Shown piece after piece: positions 41,326-50,710 of a stretch of DNA of 64,000 nucleotides. The stretch is from the NCBI RefSeq assembly GCF_002197845.1, contig NZ_NIDE01000001.1:1507463-1571462 (forward strand), read 5' to 3'. Position 1 is the stretch's first letter; each line of letters begins with the position of its first letter. The notes below the pieces were generated by a model. It saw nothing but the letters and a program-made list of their open reading frames with translations. It did not search any database and was not told the DNA's origin. Origin of the DNA: Fimbriiglobus ruber (lineage in GTDB: Bacteria > Planctomycetota > Planctomycetia > Gemmatales > Gemmataceae). A program made the translations under genes and the position numbers.

Positions 41326-41522
41326 GTCAAAATCCTTTTCAACCGCTGTTCGGCGTAGCAGAAGGCGAAGAGCAGGATTTGATCCTGCTGCTCTTCGGTG
41401 AGTCGCCCGATCCACGGCAGCGCGAAGTACGCCTGCTCGCACAACTCGTCGGCCTCGTGTTCCAAAGCCGCTTCGGGCCTCCAGGTGACATCCCGCATCA
41501 TCTCGATGAGGAGGTCGGTCAT
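41322..41522 (-). CDS. Small prophage protein upstream of endolysin
   Basis: A 66-residue protein, MTDLLIEMMRDVTWRPEAAL … WIGRLTEEQQDQILLFAFCY. It is acidic and helical. Both ends show 4-base ATGA overlaps with its neighbours, so it is translated as part of the lysis operon. No family was recognised. Confidence 0.55.
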   Translation of the reverse strand: MTDLLIEMMRDVTWRPEAALEHEADELCEQAYFALPWIGRLTEEQQDQILLFAFCYAEQRLKRILT

Positions 41523-41692
41523 ATCGTCACCTCGCTGAGCGCCCGCGGGGAGAGCTGGAGGAGAACCGCGGCCGTCGCGGACGCCTCGGCCTGGCGGCAC
41601 TTGTAGTGGATGAGCAGGGTGATCGCGGCCCCGCTCACGAGCCCGTAGAAGAGAAACATGGACAGTTGCGCGTACATGAGTTTTCGGATCAT
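41519..41692 (-). CDS. Small membrane protein of the lysis cassette
   Basis: A 57-residue protein with one N-terminal membrane helix (LSMFLFYGLVSGAAITLLIH) and a helical tail. The start ATG 41692 is fixed by an ATGA overlap with the upstream gene's stop. It is a candidate holin or inner-membrane spanin. Confidence 0.5.
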   Translation of the reverse strand: MIRKLMYAQLSMFLFYGLVSGAAITLLIHYKCRQAEASATAAVLLQLSPRALSEVTI

Positions 41693-41901
41693 TGGAAGAA
41701 CGCCCATAATTTTTCACAGATCTTGTCGAAATGGCCGCTGATGATGGCCCCCAAGGCGACCGCCCCCATGCACGCTCCGCCCCACTTGAGGGCCAGCCGG
41801 TCGTAGTATTCCAGCTTCTCCTCCAGGACCTTGACCTCGGCCTTGGTGTCTTCGAGGAGGATTTCCACGCGGGTGAGGCGCTCAGCGGTTTCTCGATCCA
41901 T
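41689..41901 (-). CDS. Holin-like protein (XhlA-type)
   Basis: A 70-residue protein: an N-terminal coiled coil (MDRETAERLTRVEILLEDTK) followed by one membrane span (WGGACMGAVALGAIISGHF) and a short cytosolic end. This layout matches XhlA-type haemolysin/holin proteins. It is first of the ATGA-linked small genes leading to the endolysin. Confidence 0.6.
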   Translation of the reverse strand: MDRETAERLTRVEILLEDTKAEVKVLEEKLEYYDRLALKWGGACMGAVALGAIISGHFDKICEKLWAFFQ

Positions 41902-41978
41902 CAGCTCGGACCGGATGTCGCGGGTTGATCGTGCTCGGGTAAATCATGCGGGTTCGGCATACGCAAGCCTTTTATGGT

Positions 41979-42275
41979 TCAGATGAATCGCTGGGGGACG
42001 CAGTTGATGACGAACGTTTCCTGCATCTCGCGGCCGCCGGCGGTGGTGATGGTGTTGGTAACGGCGTAGTAGGTTCCTGCGGTCCCTTCGGAGAGCCACA
42101 CGGTCGTCGTCGTGCCTGTGAACGACGGAGCGGGGGACGCGGCGCTCATGTCGGTCGGGAAGACGGTCCAGACACTGGTGGCGATGGTGTCCGTGCCCAG
42201 GCCGCGGGTCGTCCAGTCGATGGTGTAATCGAGGATCTCGGCGGGAGTTTGCTGCAAGACGACATCGGGGTTCAT
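41979..42275 (-). CDS. Prophage tail-region beta protein
   Basis: A 98-residue protein, MNPDVVLQQTPAEILDYTID … YYAVTNTITTAGGREMQETF. The DYTIDWTTRGLGTDTIATSV stretch resembles small Ig-like phage proteins found near tail fibres. ATG 42275 overlaps the stop of the large repeat protein. Function unknown. Confidence 0.55.
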   Translation of the reverse strand: MNPDVVLQQTPAEILDYTIDWTTRGLGTDTIATSVWTVFPTDMSAASPAPSFTGTTTTVWLSEGTAGTYYAVTNTITTAGGREMQETFVINCVPQRFI

Positions 42276-44658
42276 AAGGTGCGGCCGTTCGTGTTGGGTT
42301 TCAAGATGCGAAGTATGCCGCGGGCGGTGAGGGTGCGGTTATTCAGGCTCGGGTCGAGGATGCGGCGGCACGGCGTCGGCGGGAACAGCCGGGCGAATGC
42401 GATCGTGGCACGGGCCAGGATCTGGACGGCACCCAAGAAGCGAGACCCTCCGGCGGCGGTAAGGGACGTGGCGGCGTGGACCGTGACGGCGGCGGTTTTC
42501 CGTGCGGCCCCGTCTGCCACGAGAGTGGCTTCGGGGATGAAGGAGGCCGTTCCGGTTCTGGTCGCGGCACTGTCGGCGGCGAGCGTCGAGGACGCGGTCC
42601 ACGTCGCCGCGCGCGTCACCCGCGCCCCGCCGCGTGGGGCGAACGTCGAAGAGGCGGTGATCGACAGGACGGTGTTGCGGAGCGATGCGCCGATGGCCGC
42701 GAGAGACCCGATCGCGCTGATCGTGGCCGTACCGGTCTCTTTTTTCGCCCCCGTCGCGGCCAGGGTCGCGTGCGGGGTGATAACGGCCGTCCCGACCGCG
42801 TGGCTTTGCCCCACCGCACTCAGGTGTGCGGAGGCGGTCCACGTCGCGGCGGAGACCTTGAGGGCCTGACCCGCGGCCGAGAAGGTGGTGCTGCCGGCGA
42901 ACGTCGCCTTGTGGGTTCCCGCGGGGTGGACGGAGAGAGCGCTGACGGCGCTGATCGTAAAATGGGTGATTCGCACCGCGAGACCGGATGCCGCCAGGGA
43001 GGCGTGCGAGGCCAACTGGCAATCGCGCTCGCGACGGGCCGTCCGACCGCATTGAGAACCGCGCCCGGAGACACGGAATAGGCGGTCTTCGCCAGCGATC
43101 GTCCGACCACAGCGAACGCGGCATGCGGCGACCAGGTGCCGATGGCCGTGGCGGTGGATCTCCCGGCAAAGCTGGCCGTACTTGCCGCAACCCACGTCGC
43201 GACCCCGCTGGTCGCCCGCCGGCCGACGGCCGAGAAGACTCCCTGCCGGTCCAGGTGGCGGTCGCTTTTGCGAGTGGTCGCCCGACCGCCGCGAATGATG
43301 CGGCCGAGGCCCACGTGACGGTCGATTTCTTGGTCGACCTTCCCACGGCGGCGAATGCGGCACTGGCAGCCCAGGTGACGATGCCCTTCGCGAGTGGCAC
43401 GCCCTTGGGCGTAAAACTCCCGACCCCGTTCCAGGTCGCGGTCGCCTTCTTGACTGCCACGCCCGTGGGTGAGAACACCCCGGCCGAAGCGATGCTGACG
43501 GAACTTTTGGCCAGACTTCCGCCCTTGGGGCTGAACGATGCGGCGCCGTGATGGTGAGGGTCGACTTGACCAGCTTGGAGCCCGATGCGGCCAGGAGGGC
43601 GGACGCAGACCACGTCGCGGCGGGACTGGCGTTGGAGAATTCGACGACCTCGTACCCGACGGTGCAGGTAATGCTGCTGCCGTGGCTTGGACGGTTGCGG
43701 TGACGGTGGTCGCGTTCGTCAGGGCGACACCGGGAAATGTCTCCGCCGGGTCGCCGGCCGCCAAGGAGCTGGAAAAGTTGTTCAGGTTCGCGACGGCGTG
43801 GGACGTGCTGACGGACGTGATGGTGGCGGTGTTACTGGTGACGTTGTGCAGGGCGATGGTGCCGCGCTGCACGCTGTTCAGGACCCCGCTGGCGAACTCG
43901 ACCACCGTGTAATTCATGGTGCGCGAAGTCGTGCTTGTGCCGCCGCGTGTCAGAGTGACCGTGGTGCTGCCCGTGAGCTGCGGCACGTAGAAGAACGTGC
44001 TTGGGGCGTTGTTGGCGCCCACTTGGCAACCGGCGTACACCACCATCGCATTGGCGGTCACGACGCTGGTGATGGTGTCCGTGTCGCTGGTATTCGCGGT
44101 GGTCAGCGTGACGGATCGCGGCTGGACGGAGTTGATAAGCCCACTCGCAAAATTCACCACCGCATAGCCGATGGTCACCGCCTGGCCGTTCGAGTTCTTT
44201 GCCGCCGTCACCGTGGTGCTGTTGGTGAGCGCCAACGTGGTCCAGATATCCGCCTGGGTCGAGCTGGTGCCGGACGTCGTAAGCCCCAGGTAAAACACGG
44301 ACGAATCCGCAGTCGTGACGCTGCTAATCGTCGCGGTGCCGCTGGTCACCGACGAACTCATGGTAATGGTGCCCGTCTGGACCGATGTTGCCATCGCGGC
44401 GGAGGTGAATTCGACGACAGTCCCGTAGACGGTGCAGGCGTTCCCGCTGCTGTTGATCGTCGCGGTGACGGTGGTGGAGTTGGTGAGCGCCACCCGGGCC
44501 AGGGCGAATTCGGCCAGCGAACTGGCGTAGGCGGTAGTGAACCCCTGAAAAAACACGACCGCGTTCGAGGTGTTGACGGTCGTGATCGTCGCGGTGGCCG
44601 ACGTGCTGCCCGACCCGATCGCGATCGAGAACGGCTGGATCGAGGCGATGACGGTCAC
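42272..44658 (-). pseudogene. Large repeat-built fibre or adhesin-like prophage protein (frame broken)
   Basis: Reading through frame breaks near 43690, 43560, 43250 and 43030 gives about 795 residues made almost entirely of repeats. The N-terminal part has four ~82-residue units of the form NSVQ.GTI.L …TATITSV.TA….LTNSTTVTATV…GY.VVEFASG. The C-terminal part has about 19 units of ~20 residues with consensus ATWTASASFAAVGRPLAK, for example STVTWASAASFAAVGRPLAK and GTAVITPHATLAATGAKKET. It ends ILRILKPNTNGRTL. Both repeat types are beta-prone. It lies among tail-fibre genes, so surface adhesion is the best guess. No named family was recognised. Confidence 0.65.
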
Positions 44659-44661
44659 GGG

Positions 44662-45147
44662 CTACCCGTTGGGGATCGGCTGGCTGACGGCGGTAAACGT
44701 GGGGGCCGGGACCAGGGTGGTGCCGGGAAGGATCGGGAGACCGGCGGCCGAGAGCGACCGGTTCACGTCGTTGATCGTGTCCTGATCGATGTCGGTTTTG
44801 GGGTCGAGGACGCCACTTTTAACGGCGCTCACCAGGTTGTAGATCGCGACGCTAGGCCTGCCGGGGTCGTACGCGGGCGGGACGACCACCAAATTGCCCG
44901 CGGCGTCCCGCGTCGGTGCCCCGGTGCCGTCCAATACGAACGACCAGCCGCTGTCCACGACCGCGCCGTAGCTCGACGTGCTGCCGTCCGGTTGGGTCAC
45001 CGTGACGGTGGCCGGGATCATCTGCGACACTGTCAACGTGTTCCCGGAGAGGATGCCATCTGCCGGAACCGCGGAGCCGATGACGCTCCCGCTCCGGCCC
45101 CCAATGTGGCCGGTCGAATCGAAGGTGTAGAGGGTGCAGGAGGCCAT
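44662..45147 (-). CDS. Prophage tail-fibre-region protein
   Basis: A 161-residue intact protein, MASCTLYTFDSTGHIGGRSG … SVAIYNLVSAVKSGVLDPKT … LPGTTLVPAPTFTAVSQPIP. It is beta-rich at the N-terminus with a short helical middle. Neighbouring genes overlap or nearly touch on both sides. No family was recognised. Confidence 0.55.
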   Translation of the reverse strand: MASCTLYTFDSTGHIGGRSGSVIGSAVPADGILSGNTLTVSQMIPATVTVTQPDGSTSSYGAVVDSGWSFVLDGTGAPTRDAAGNLVVVPPAYDPGRPSVAIYNLVSAVKSGVLDPKTDIDQDTINDVNRSLSAAGLPILPGTTLVPAPTFTAVSQPIPNG

Positions 45148-45148
45148 C

Positions 45149-45754
45149 TCATTCCACCCCGTACGCGCGAAGGGATTTCATCTTGCTGATCGATTCCGTC
45201 ATGGTGGCCGTGGCGGTTCTGGTCACCGGAATGATGGGCACGCCTACACGCTGCAGTTCGTCGTTGATGGCCTCGTACAGTTTCGGGGGAAGTACGGTCG
45301 CGTCGAGCATCCCGGCGTCGAAGAGCTTGCGGGCCGTGCGGGCGATCGGGTTCATGTCCTTCGGGAAGACGACCGGATCGGTGTTGCAGATCACGATGTG
45401 GGGGCAGAACGAGCCGTGCGTTTGCACGAATTCGGCCGCGTTCTGGGCCGGGATGCCGTTGTCGATCCAGAACTGCTCGGATCGGTGTTCGGGGGGCGCG
45501 GCGTTCAGCAACATCGGGAGGGTGGATACGCGGAGGAAAATCTCCCCTTGGCCGCGCTCGTGCGCCCCGATGGCAATATAGGTGAGTATCTGCCCGGAGT
45601 CTTTGAGAACGGCCGGGAAAAACACGTCCAGTTTCACATTCCCGAAGTCGTCGGAGAACTCCACCGGCAGGCGGGAATAACCCTCGTATGAGACTTCCTG
45701 ATCGAGTTGTGATTCGGGGCTCCCGGTGTGGAGCGAGACGTATGCGGTCACCAT
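45149..45754 (-). CDS. Prophage tail-associated protein
   Basis: A 201-residue intact protein. The N-terminus MVTAYVSLHTGSPESQLDQE … VSYEGYSRLPVEF matches the start of the protein at 46905-47333 (VYVSLHTADPTSG…AAYTSYARVGV), so the two share a domain common in phage tail regions. The second half (PHIVICNTDPVVFPKDMNPI …) has no obvious parallel. Its ATG follows the Tad2-like stop by one base. Confidence 0.55.
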   Translation of the reverse strand: MVTAYVSLHTGSPESQLDQEVSYEGYSRLPVEFSDDFGNVKLDVFFPAVLKDSGQILTYIAIGAHERGQGEIFLRVSTLPMLLNAAPPEHRSEQFWIDNGIPAQNAAEFVQTHGSFCPHIVICNTDPVVFPKDMNPIARTARKLFDAGMLDATVLPPKLYEAINDELQRVGVPIIPVTRTATATMTESISKMKSLRAYGVE

Positions 45755-45755
45755 G

Positions 45756-45941
45756 CTACGCCTGCCAGTCTTCCGCCAACATGTCGCCGGCGTTGGGGTG
45801 GTAGACCTGCGGGGGATGGTCCTTCGATTGCCATTGGATCACGCCTTCGCTCAGGAAGATGTGGGCGCCGTTGGCTGCCCACTCCTGGCGGGTGGCATTT
45901 CCCCCGGCCTTCACGGCCGCTAGTGCTTGTCCGAAATCCAT
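45756..45941 (-). CDS. Tad2-like (DUF2829) protein
   Basis: A 61-residue protein, MDFGQALAAVKAGGNATRQE then WAANGAHIFLSEGVIQWQSK … NAGDMLAEDWQA. The MDFG.AL…K.G start, R..W motif and LAEDW end are the DUF2829 signature. Known family fact: phage DUF2829 proteins include Tad2, which binds and sequesters the cyclic ADP-ribose signal of Thoeris defence. Whether this one does so is inference; many DUF2829 proteins are untested. AAGGAG precedes ATG 45941. It sits in the tail-fibre block, a common place for accessory genes. Confidence 0.75.
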   Translation of the reverse strand: MDFGQALAAVKAGGNATRQEWAANGAHIFLSEGVIQWQSKDHPPQVYHPNAGDMLAEDWQA

Positions 45942-46032
45942 AGTTTCTCCTTGGGTTTAAGGGTGAGGTCCCAAAGCGAGTCCCAACGGAAACGCCTTCA
46001 GGACTGAAGATGAGGCCGGGTTGGTACGGCTA

Positions 46033-46830
46033 TTATGTCGTCAAAGGTTTGTGACTAATGTTGTGCGAACCGCAATCGACGCAGTAGGCAACGGAGCCTT
46101 TGCCGTGCCTCCCTTGCCGGAGTTGCAGGTTTTCGATCCGGTTGTCAGTCGAGTCGCCGTTGATGTGGTGGACCGTTTCCGTGGGTGTTAGTGGGCGACC
46201 GAGGTGGCGCGCCATGACGATTCGGTGTTCCATGACGTAACCACCCGACCGAGCCATCGCATAGTACGGGTCATTCCGGTCCAGCAGGACGGCGAAATAT
46301 TTGCCCGACTGGAGCTTACCTCCTTTCCACATGCCGTGCGTGTAGTTCATAGGGCGGTGGGGAGCTATCCCGTGCTTCTTCATGGCATGGCTCACGAAGG
46401 TTTGTGAGCGTCCGATTTCGATGGATATTTGAGTTTGCCCCATGCCGTCTGCGTGAAGGCGTTTGATCGTTTCGAGTTGGTCAGAAGTCAAATCGGGGTA
46501 GGGGTTTGGTCGCTTCGTAACCCCATGTCGATCTATCGCCTGATTGATTGAGTACGCGCTTCCGCCGTATTCCTTAACCAGGTCAGAAGCCCAAGTGCCG
46601 TTCCTGTACTTGGCGACGATTTCGAATTCTTGTTCGGGGGTGTAGGCACGGACGGTAGTAAGGTAATGCGACCTGCCATCGCGCGTCACTTTATTCCGCT
46701 TGAGTATTCGCTCGACAGTTGTCCCGCCAATCCCGAAATGCTTGGCAACCTTGGCCGCAGATTTCAGAGTTTGATACGCCGTGACGATTTCCTCGTCGGT
46801 CTGCTTAATATATCTCGACCTGTCAACCAT
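46033..46830 (-). CDS. HNH endonuclease with helix-turn-helix domains (free-standing homing type)
   Basis: A 265-residue protein. Three helix-turn-helix-like segments come first (EIVTAYQTLKSAAKVAKHFG; EIVAKYRNGTWASDLVKEYG; IKRLHADGMGQTQISIEIGR). Then comes an HNH nuclease: YVMEHRIVMARHLGRPLTPT then ETVHHINGDSTDNRIENLQL, with the two His and Asn of the fold. A C-terminal CVDCGSHN pair may bind zinc. Base composition is clearly less GC-rich than in its neighbours, and the flanking spacers (45942-46032, 46831-46904) are longer than elsewhere in the late operon. Both point to a separately acquired element. Confidence 0.85.
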   Translation of the reverse strand: MVDRSRYIKQTDEEIVTAYQTLKSAAKVAKHFGIGGTTVERILKRNKVTRDGRSHYLTTVRAYTPEQEFEIVAKYRNGTWASDLVKEYGGSAYSINQAIDRHGVTKRPNPYPDLTSDQLETIKRLHADGMGQTQISIEIGRSQTFVSHAMKKHGIAPHRPMNYTHGMWKGGKLQSGKYFAVLLDRNDPYYAMARSGGYVMEHRIVMARHLGRPLTPTETVHHINGDSTDNRIENLQLRQGRHGKGSVAYCVDCGSHNISHKPLTT

Positions 46831-46863
46831 ATACCGTAATCTGCTCCAATTAGATTGGCAGAT

Positions 46864-46892
46864 ATACTACAATAGGCGTAAGGCCACAAGCA
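46864..46892 (-). promoter_or_regulatory. Possible promoter of the HNH gene
   Basis: The AT-rich spacer before the HNH gene contains a TTGACT and, 15 bases further on the minus strand, TATTAT. The spacing is shorter than ideal. Coordinates are approximate. Confidence 0.25.
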
Positions 46893-46904
46893 ATAATATG
46901 TTGC

Positions 46905-47333
46905 CTACGAAAGAGTCAATTGCGACGAAGTCGAAAGTTGGGGCGTGACGCCGTTACTCACTGCAATTGTTGGAGAAATCGCGCCGGCGAAGAACAACAG
47001 GGTGGACCCGCTGGCGGACTGGCCGAGGCCGGCGTAAGATTCGGTTTCGGTGCCGCCCGTGGCGGCCGGGAAGCTGATCGTGGCGACCGGGACCACCGTA
47101 TTCGTGCTGACCGTCCACCCGCCGGACGTGCGGGCGACGCCGACGCGGGCGTAGCTGGTGTACGCCGCCTCGCTGGTGGCCTGGGTGCCGCTGGTGGGGT
47201 CGGCCGTGTGCAGGGAGACATAGACGTTCGTGATCGGGGACGAGGTGGCGTTGATCGCGATGTTGGCGATCGTGGTGGCGTTGAAGATGAGGGCCAGGAG
47301 GTCTCCTGCGAAGGTGGGGTTGGTGCCGGTCAT
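46905..47333 (-). CDS. Phage tail protein (VSLHTADP family)
   Basis: A 142-residue intact protein with the widely conserved phage pattern ANIAINATSSPITNVYVSLH, SEAAYTSYARVGVARTSGGW and FPAATGGTETESYAGLG. It lies downstream of the tail fibre gene and is thought to be a tail or fibre accessory. AAAGGA precedes ATG 47333. Confidence 0.7.
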   Translation of the reverse strand: MTGTNPTFAGDLLALIFNATTIANIAINATSSPITNVYVSLHTADPTSGTQATSEAAYTSYARVGVARTSGGWTVSTNTVVPVATISFPAATGGTETESYAGLGQSASGSTLLFFAGAISPTIAVSNGVTPQLSTSSQLTLS

Positions 47334-47398
47334 GGGCGAGTCCTTTCGGTGGATGGGTTACTGAGTGCAGGCGGCGGTCGGGGGGTGATCGCCGGAAA

Positions 47399-48514
47399 TC
47401 AGAAGGTATAACTAGACACGAAGGCATTTACGGATGAGGCGGTCGTGTCCGCGGTCCGCCACCAGATCGTCTGCGCGGTGAGGATCGGGAGCAGGCGGAA
47501 ATTCACGACGGGTCGCAAGTTCGTCACGATGCCGGCAAAGCCGGTCCCTTTTTGGGTGATGTTGCCGCTCGAATCCGAAGAAACCTCTGGGGGCTCGGTC
47601 CCCCCGGCATTCCCCGTCTGCGATTCGAGCGATCCGCTGACCATTCTCGCCCCGACGGGGACAGAGGCCAAACTGGCCGATGTCAGGGACGACTGGCCCG
47701 TTGCGGAAGACAGGAAGGCGATCCCCGGGCTGTAAAACAATTCGCGGGCGATCTGATAGAAACCGGGGAACTGCGCGGAACTGTTGGTGGGCAGGATGCC
47801 GATCAGGGCGGACTGGGTGTAACCCGACGGCATGTGCGAACCGCCGTAGATCGACGGCGGCGTCCCCGATGCCGTCTGCGCCAGCACGCCCGGCGTCTCG
47901 CCGGGACCGGTGACGGCATAAACCCAGAGGTAGCCGCTCGACGGCGGCGATCCGGTGTCCATGCCGTTGAGGCCCGTGGACGCGGTGTTCAACGTCACGC
48001 TGAAACTGCTGATTTTGGTGGTGGTGCCGCCGAGCGCCGTCTCGACGATGACCTCGTCGGCCGTGACGGTCGCCGTGACGGTGGAGGCCTGGGCGATGAC
48101 AAGATTGCGGGAATCGCCCACCACCCCCGAATTCCCCAGTGAGGTCAGAACCTGCCATTTCGACGACGGAGGGGTGTCGGTGTTGGAATTCGCGAGCGAG
48201 ACGTAAGTGACGCCTCCGTGGGAGACGATCGCATATTCCGGATAGGAATAGGCCGTCCCGCCGTTCATCGCCGAGGTGATGAACGCGGCGGCGTTGCCCT
48301 GCTGGAAATACTGCATCGCGGTGGTGACATCGTTAAAGGCTTGGTTGATCGACGTCCGCGGGACGTTGAACCCCCCGGACGAGACCGGCGTGCTGTACCC
48401 GACCGGGAAGCCCTGCTCGTAGCTGACGGTGCCGCTTGGTTGGGTGGCGTCGGGGATGGTGTTGAGATCGCCGCCTTGGGCGAATGGGATGTCGAAATAG
48501 CCAGAAATCGGCAT
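47399..48514 (-). CDS. Tail fibre-like protein
   Basis: A 371-residue intact protein. The N-terminus (MPISGYFDIPFAQGGDLNTI … SYEQGFPVGY) resembles the tail-attachment region of myovirus fibres. The middle has YPEYAIVSHGGVTYVSLANS, typical of carbohydrate-binding or fibre modules, followed by beta-rich sequence and a C-terminal NLRPVVNFRLLPILTAQTIW. It follows the baseplate DUF2612 gene by three bases. It should contact the host surface. Confidence 0.7.
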   Translation of the reverse strand: MPISGYFDIPFAQGGDLNTIPDATQPSGTVSYEQGFPVGYSTPVSSGGFNVPRTSINQAFNDVTTAMQYFQQGNAAAFITSAMNGGTAYSYPEYAIVSHGGVTYVSLANSNTDTPPSSKWQVLTSLGNSGVVGDSRNLVIAQASTVTATVTADEVIVETALGGTTTKISSFSVTLNTASTGLNGMDTGSPPSSGYLWVYAVTGPGETPGVLAQTASGTPPSIYGGSHMPSGYTQSALIGILPTNSSAQFPGFYQIARELFYSPGIAFLSSATGQSSLTSASLASVPVGARMVSGSLESQTGNAGGTEPPEVSSDSSGNITQKGTGFAGIVTNLRPVVNFRLLPILTAQTIWWRTADTTASSVNAFVSSYTF

Positions 48515-48517
48515 ACG

Positions 48518-49183
48518 TTAGCCTCCAAAAATTCCGTTGTCGAAGTTAAAATCCCCGGTCGCGAAGCCGAAGTAAACGAGCGTCGCGTCGATCCAGGTGG
48601 ACGACACGCCCGCCGGGCGGGGTAGGACGTCGTAGTTGTTGAACAGGTATTGCAGGTCGAACGTGACCGGGAAGTTGAACACGTAAGCCTGGGCCATGTC
48701 GTGGTAGTCGATCAGCCACGCCGGCCCGTAATTGCGAAAGACGTACTTGAGCATCCGGTTGGTTTCCGGCACGGTTCCGCTGCTCGTCAGCTGGAAGTAC
48801 CGCAGTTGCAGGGCGATCCGCTTGGTTTCGGTGGGCAGGTCGTAGCTCGTACTGCCGCCGAAGATGCCGTTGTCGAAGTTGTACCCGGTCTGGGCATCGA
48901 ACCCGAAGACCGGGCCTGTGGGTGTACCGGTATTCACGAACAGGGGGAGGCCCAGAATGATCGACCAGACGCTCAGGCCGAAGTCGTTTGCCGTCGCCAG
49001 GTCGAAGACGTTCGTGTACCAGTCTTCCCAGAATTGCGTCTGGTTCGTGTCGTACCAGACGGCCTTCTGATTGAGCAGCCCCTGGAGATTCGTGGCGGTT
49101 GTGTACTGCCAGAGAATCGCCCGCAGCAGGTCGACCGAGAAATCGAACTGTTGAATCGCTCCCGTGTCCTCGTCGTTCGTCAT
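48518..49183 (-). CDS. DUF2612 baseplate/tail protein
   Basis: A 221-residue intact protein matching DUF2612: MTNDEDTGAIQQFDFSVDLL RAILWQY at the N-terminus, SIILGLPLFVN in the middle and DNGIFGG at the end. In compact myovirus baseplates this gene follows baseplate J and forms the second wedge component or fibre connector. Its ATG overlaps the baseplate J stop as ATGA. Confidence 0.8.
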   Translation of the reverse strand: MTNDEDTGAIQQFDFSVDLLRAILWQYTTATNLQGLLNQKAVWYDTNQTQFWEDWYTNVFDLATANDFGLSVWSIILGLPLFVNTGTPTGPVFGFDAQTGYNFDNGIFGGSTSYDLPTETKRIALQLRYFQLTSSGTVPETNRMLKYVFRNYGPAWLIDYHDMAQAYVFNFPVTFDLQYLFNNYDVLPRPAGVSSTWIDATLVYFGFATGDFNFDNGIFGG

Positions 49184-50372
49184 GAGATGATGACGCTGAC
49201 GTACGAAGCCTGCGTCTGGGCGATTTCGTCGACCCCGATCGCGATGACGCTGGTGGTGTAACTGACCGGGGACGTGAGGCTAATCTCGACCTGGCTGATG
49301 TAATAGCTCGGGAATTCGCTCATGATCGCACCGGCGATCTCGAACGGCGAGACGTCGGCCCCGACGACGAACCCGGCCAACCCGTTAATGTTTCCTGCCG
49401 CGTAGTCGAGGATCGCCTGGATGATGTTCGCCTCGTTGCCGTTGGTGGTCGTGACCTTGACCAGAATGCCAACCTGCGTCGGGCGGTCGAATAGGACGGT
49501 ATACGACTGGCCGCTGGCCGGCTCGACGACGCTTACCGAGGTGCCCCGTTCCACGCGCACCCGGAGCTTTTGTTCTCCAGCAGGGCGGCCGCGACCGCGG
49601 TGTCCGTCCCACCCTCGATACAAGCGTAGATCGAGTGCCCGACCATCGAGATGCCGTTGATCGTCTGGGTGCTCGCGGACACGTTCTCCTGGAAGGTCAG
49701 GCTCGTCACTCCTTGCACGTTGTACAGGGCCGACGTGATGGCCTCGGCCAGCGAAACCCCTTGAAAGGCGAGGGTGTTTTGCCGCAGCGCCCGCGCGGCC
49801 TGGTCGGACTGGGTGACGGTCCCGAGTGTGTGGCGGAGGCGGCGTCCCGGAGGGGTTGTTGGTCACCGTCTCCCAGCCGAGGACGGCGGAGACGATGGTC
49901 GTGAGTGCCGACCCCGCGCAGGGAATCGGGCCGGTCGCGACGGATTGGAAGTTGACGGTCGCCGTGCCGCTCACCAGGGTGACGGTCGAGACGGACTGGA
50001 ATTGGTCGCCCGCGGAAGTGGCCGCCAGCGACCCGGCGGGAATCACAGTTCCGGACACCCCGGTTAACGAGACGTTGGTGACGACCGTTGGTGTCGCGAC
50101 GGTCCGCTGCATGCCCGTGAGCGCCATGAGGGCGTCGAGAAACACGCCCCCGGCGACGTTCGGGTTGATTTGATTGGCCACCGCCGCGTTGTTGTTGACG
50201 ACCTCGGTCCGGGCCAGGGTTTCGGCGGTGATCAGAACGCCCTGGGGGGTATCGGGGTGACAACGAGGTCCGCCCCGAACACGGCTTGGTACTCGGACTG
50301 GACATCGGTCAGGAGGCCGGACGTGTCGGGTAAAATAACGCCCGTCGGCTCGATGTACTCGTAATCAGCCAT
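49180..50372 (-). pseudogene. Baseplate J / gp47-like wedge protein (frame broken)
   Basis: Starting at ATG 50372 (MADYEYIEPTGVILPDTSGL), the protein reads through breaks near 50247, 49845 and 49560 to about 397 residues. Conserved parts are NVAGGVFLDALMALTGMQR, FQGVSLAEAITSALYNVQGV, VGHSIYACIEGGTDTAVAAA and GFVVGADVSPFEIAGAIMSE. This is the baseplate J family, which links the hub to the tail fibres. Each break is a one-base slip; the residues on both sides remain in good agreement with the family. Confidence 0.78.
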
Positions 50373-50709
50373 TGACGACCGTGCTCCCGTAAATCGTTTG
50401 AATCTCCGCCGTGAAGCGCAGCACGTTGTCCAGCGCGGTCAAGTTGACCGACTGCACCGCCGTGACCCCTCGACGGCGAGCAGGGTGTTTTGCAAGTACG
50501 ACTGCCACAGAGCGTAGTCGGGGACACCGACCCACACCGTCTGGAAGTTGGGCAGGCCGACCCCGGTCTGGAGGACGCACTCGCCGAGTTGGGTGCGGCA
50601 GGCGGTGACGCAGGCTCCCGCGATCGCCTGAATCCGGAGAGGACGGCGAGGTTGCCATCGGCCCCGAGGTAAATGTCGCCCTCAGATTCGTGCCGAATGT
50701 TTGGACCAT
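50365..50709 (-). pseudogene. gp25-like baseplate/sheath initiator (frame broken)
   Basis: Read across at least three one-base slips (near 50690, 50635 and 50470), the protein is about 115 residues: GDIYLGADGNLAVLSG, CRTQLGECVLQTGVGLPNFQ, TVWVGVPDYALWQSYLQNTL and GVTAVQSVNLTALDN. Position (between spike and baseplate J) and pattern fit the gp25/W-like wedge initiator. The stop lies inside the start of baseplate J, an 8-base overlap. Confidence 0.65.
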
Positions 50710-50710
50710 G

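Noticed and set aside
43687..45189. 500-codon open frame on the plus strand
   Set aside because: Antisense of the repeat protein and the fibre-region gene; low-complexity Gly/Arg/Asp translation without motifs.
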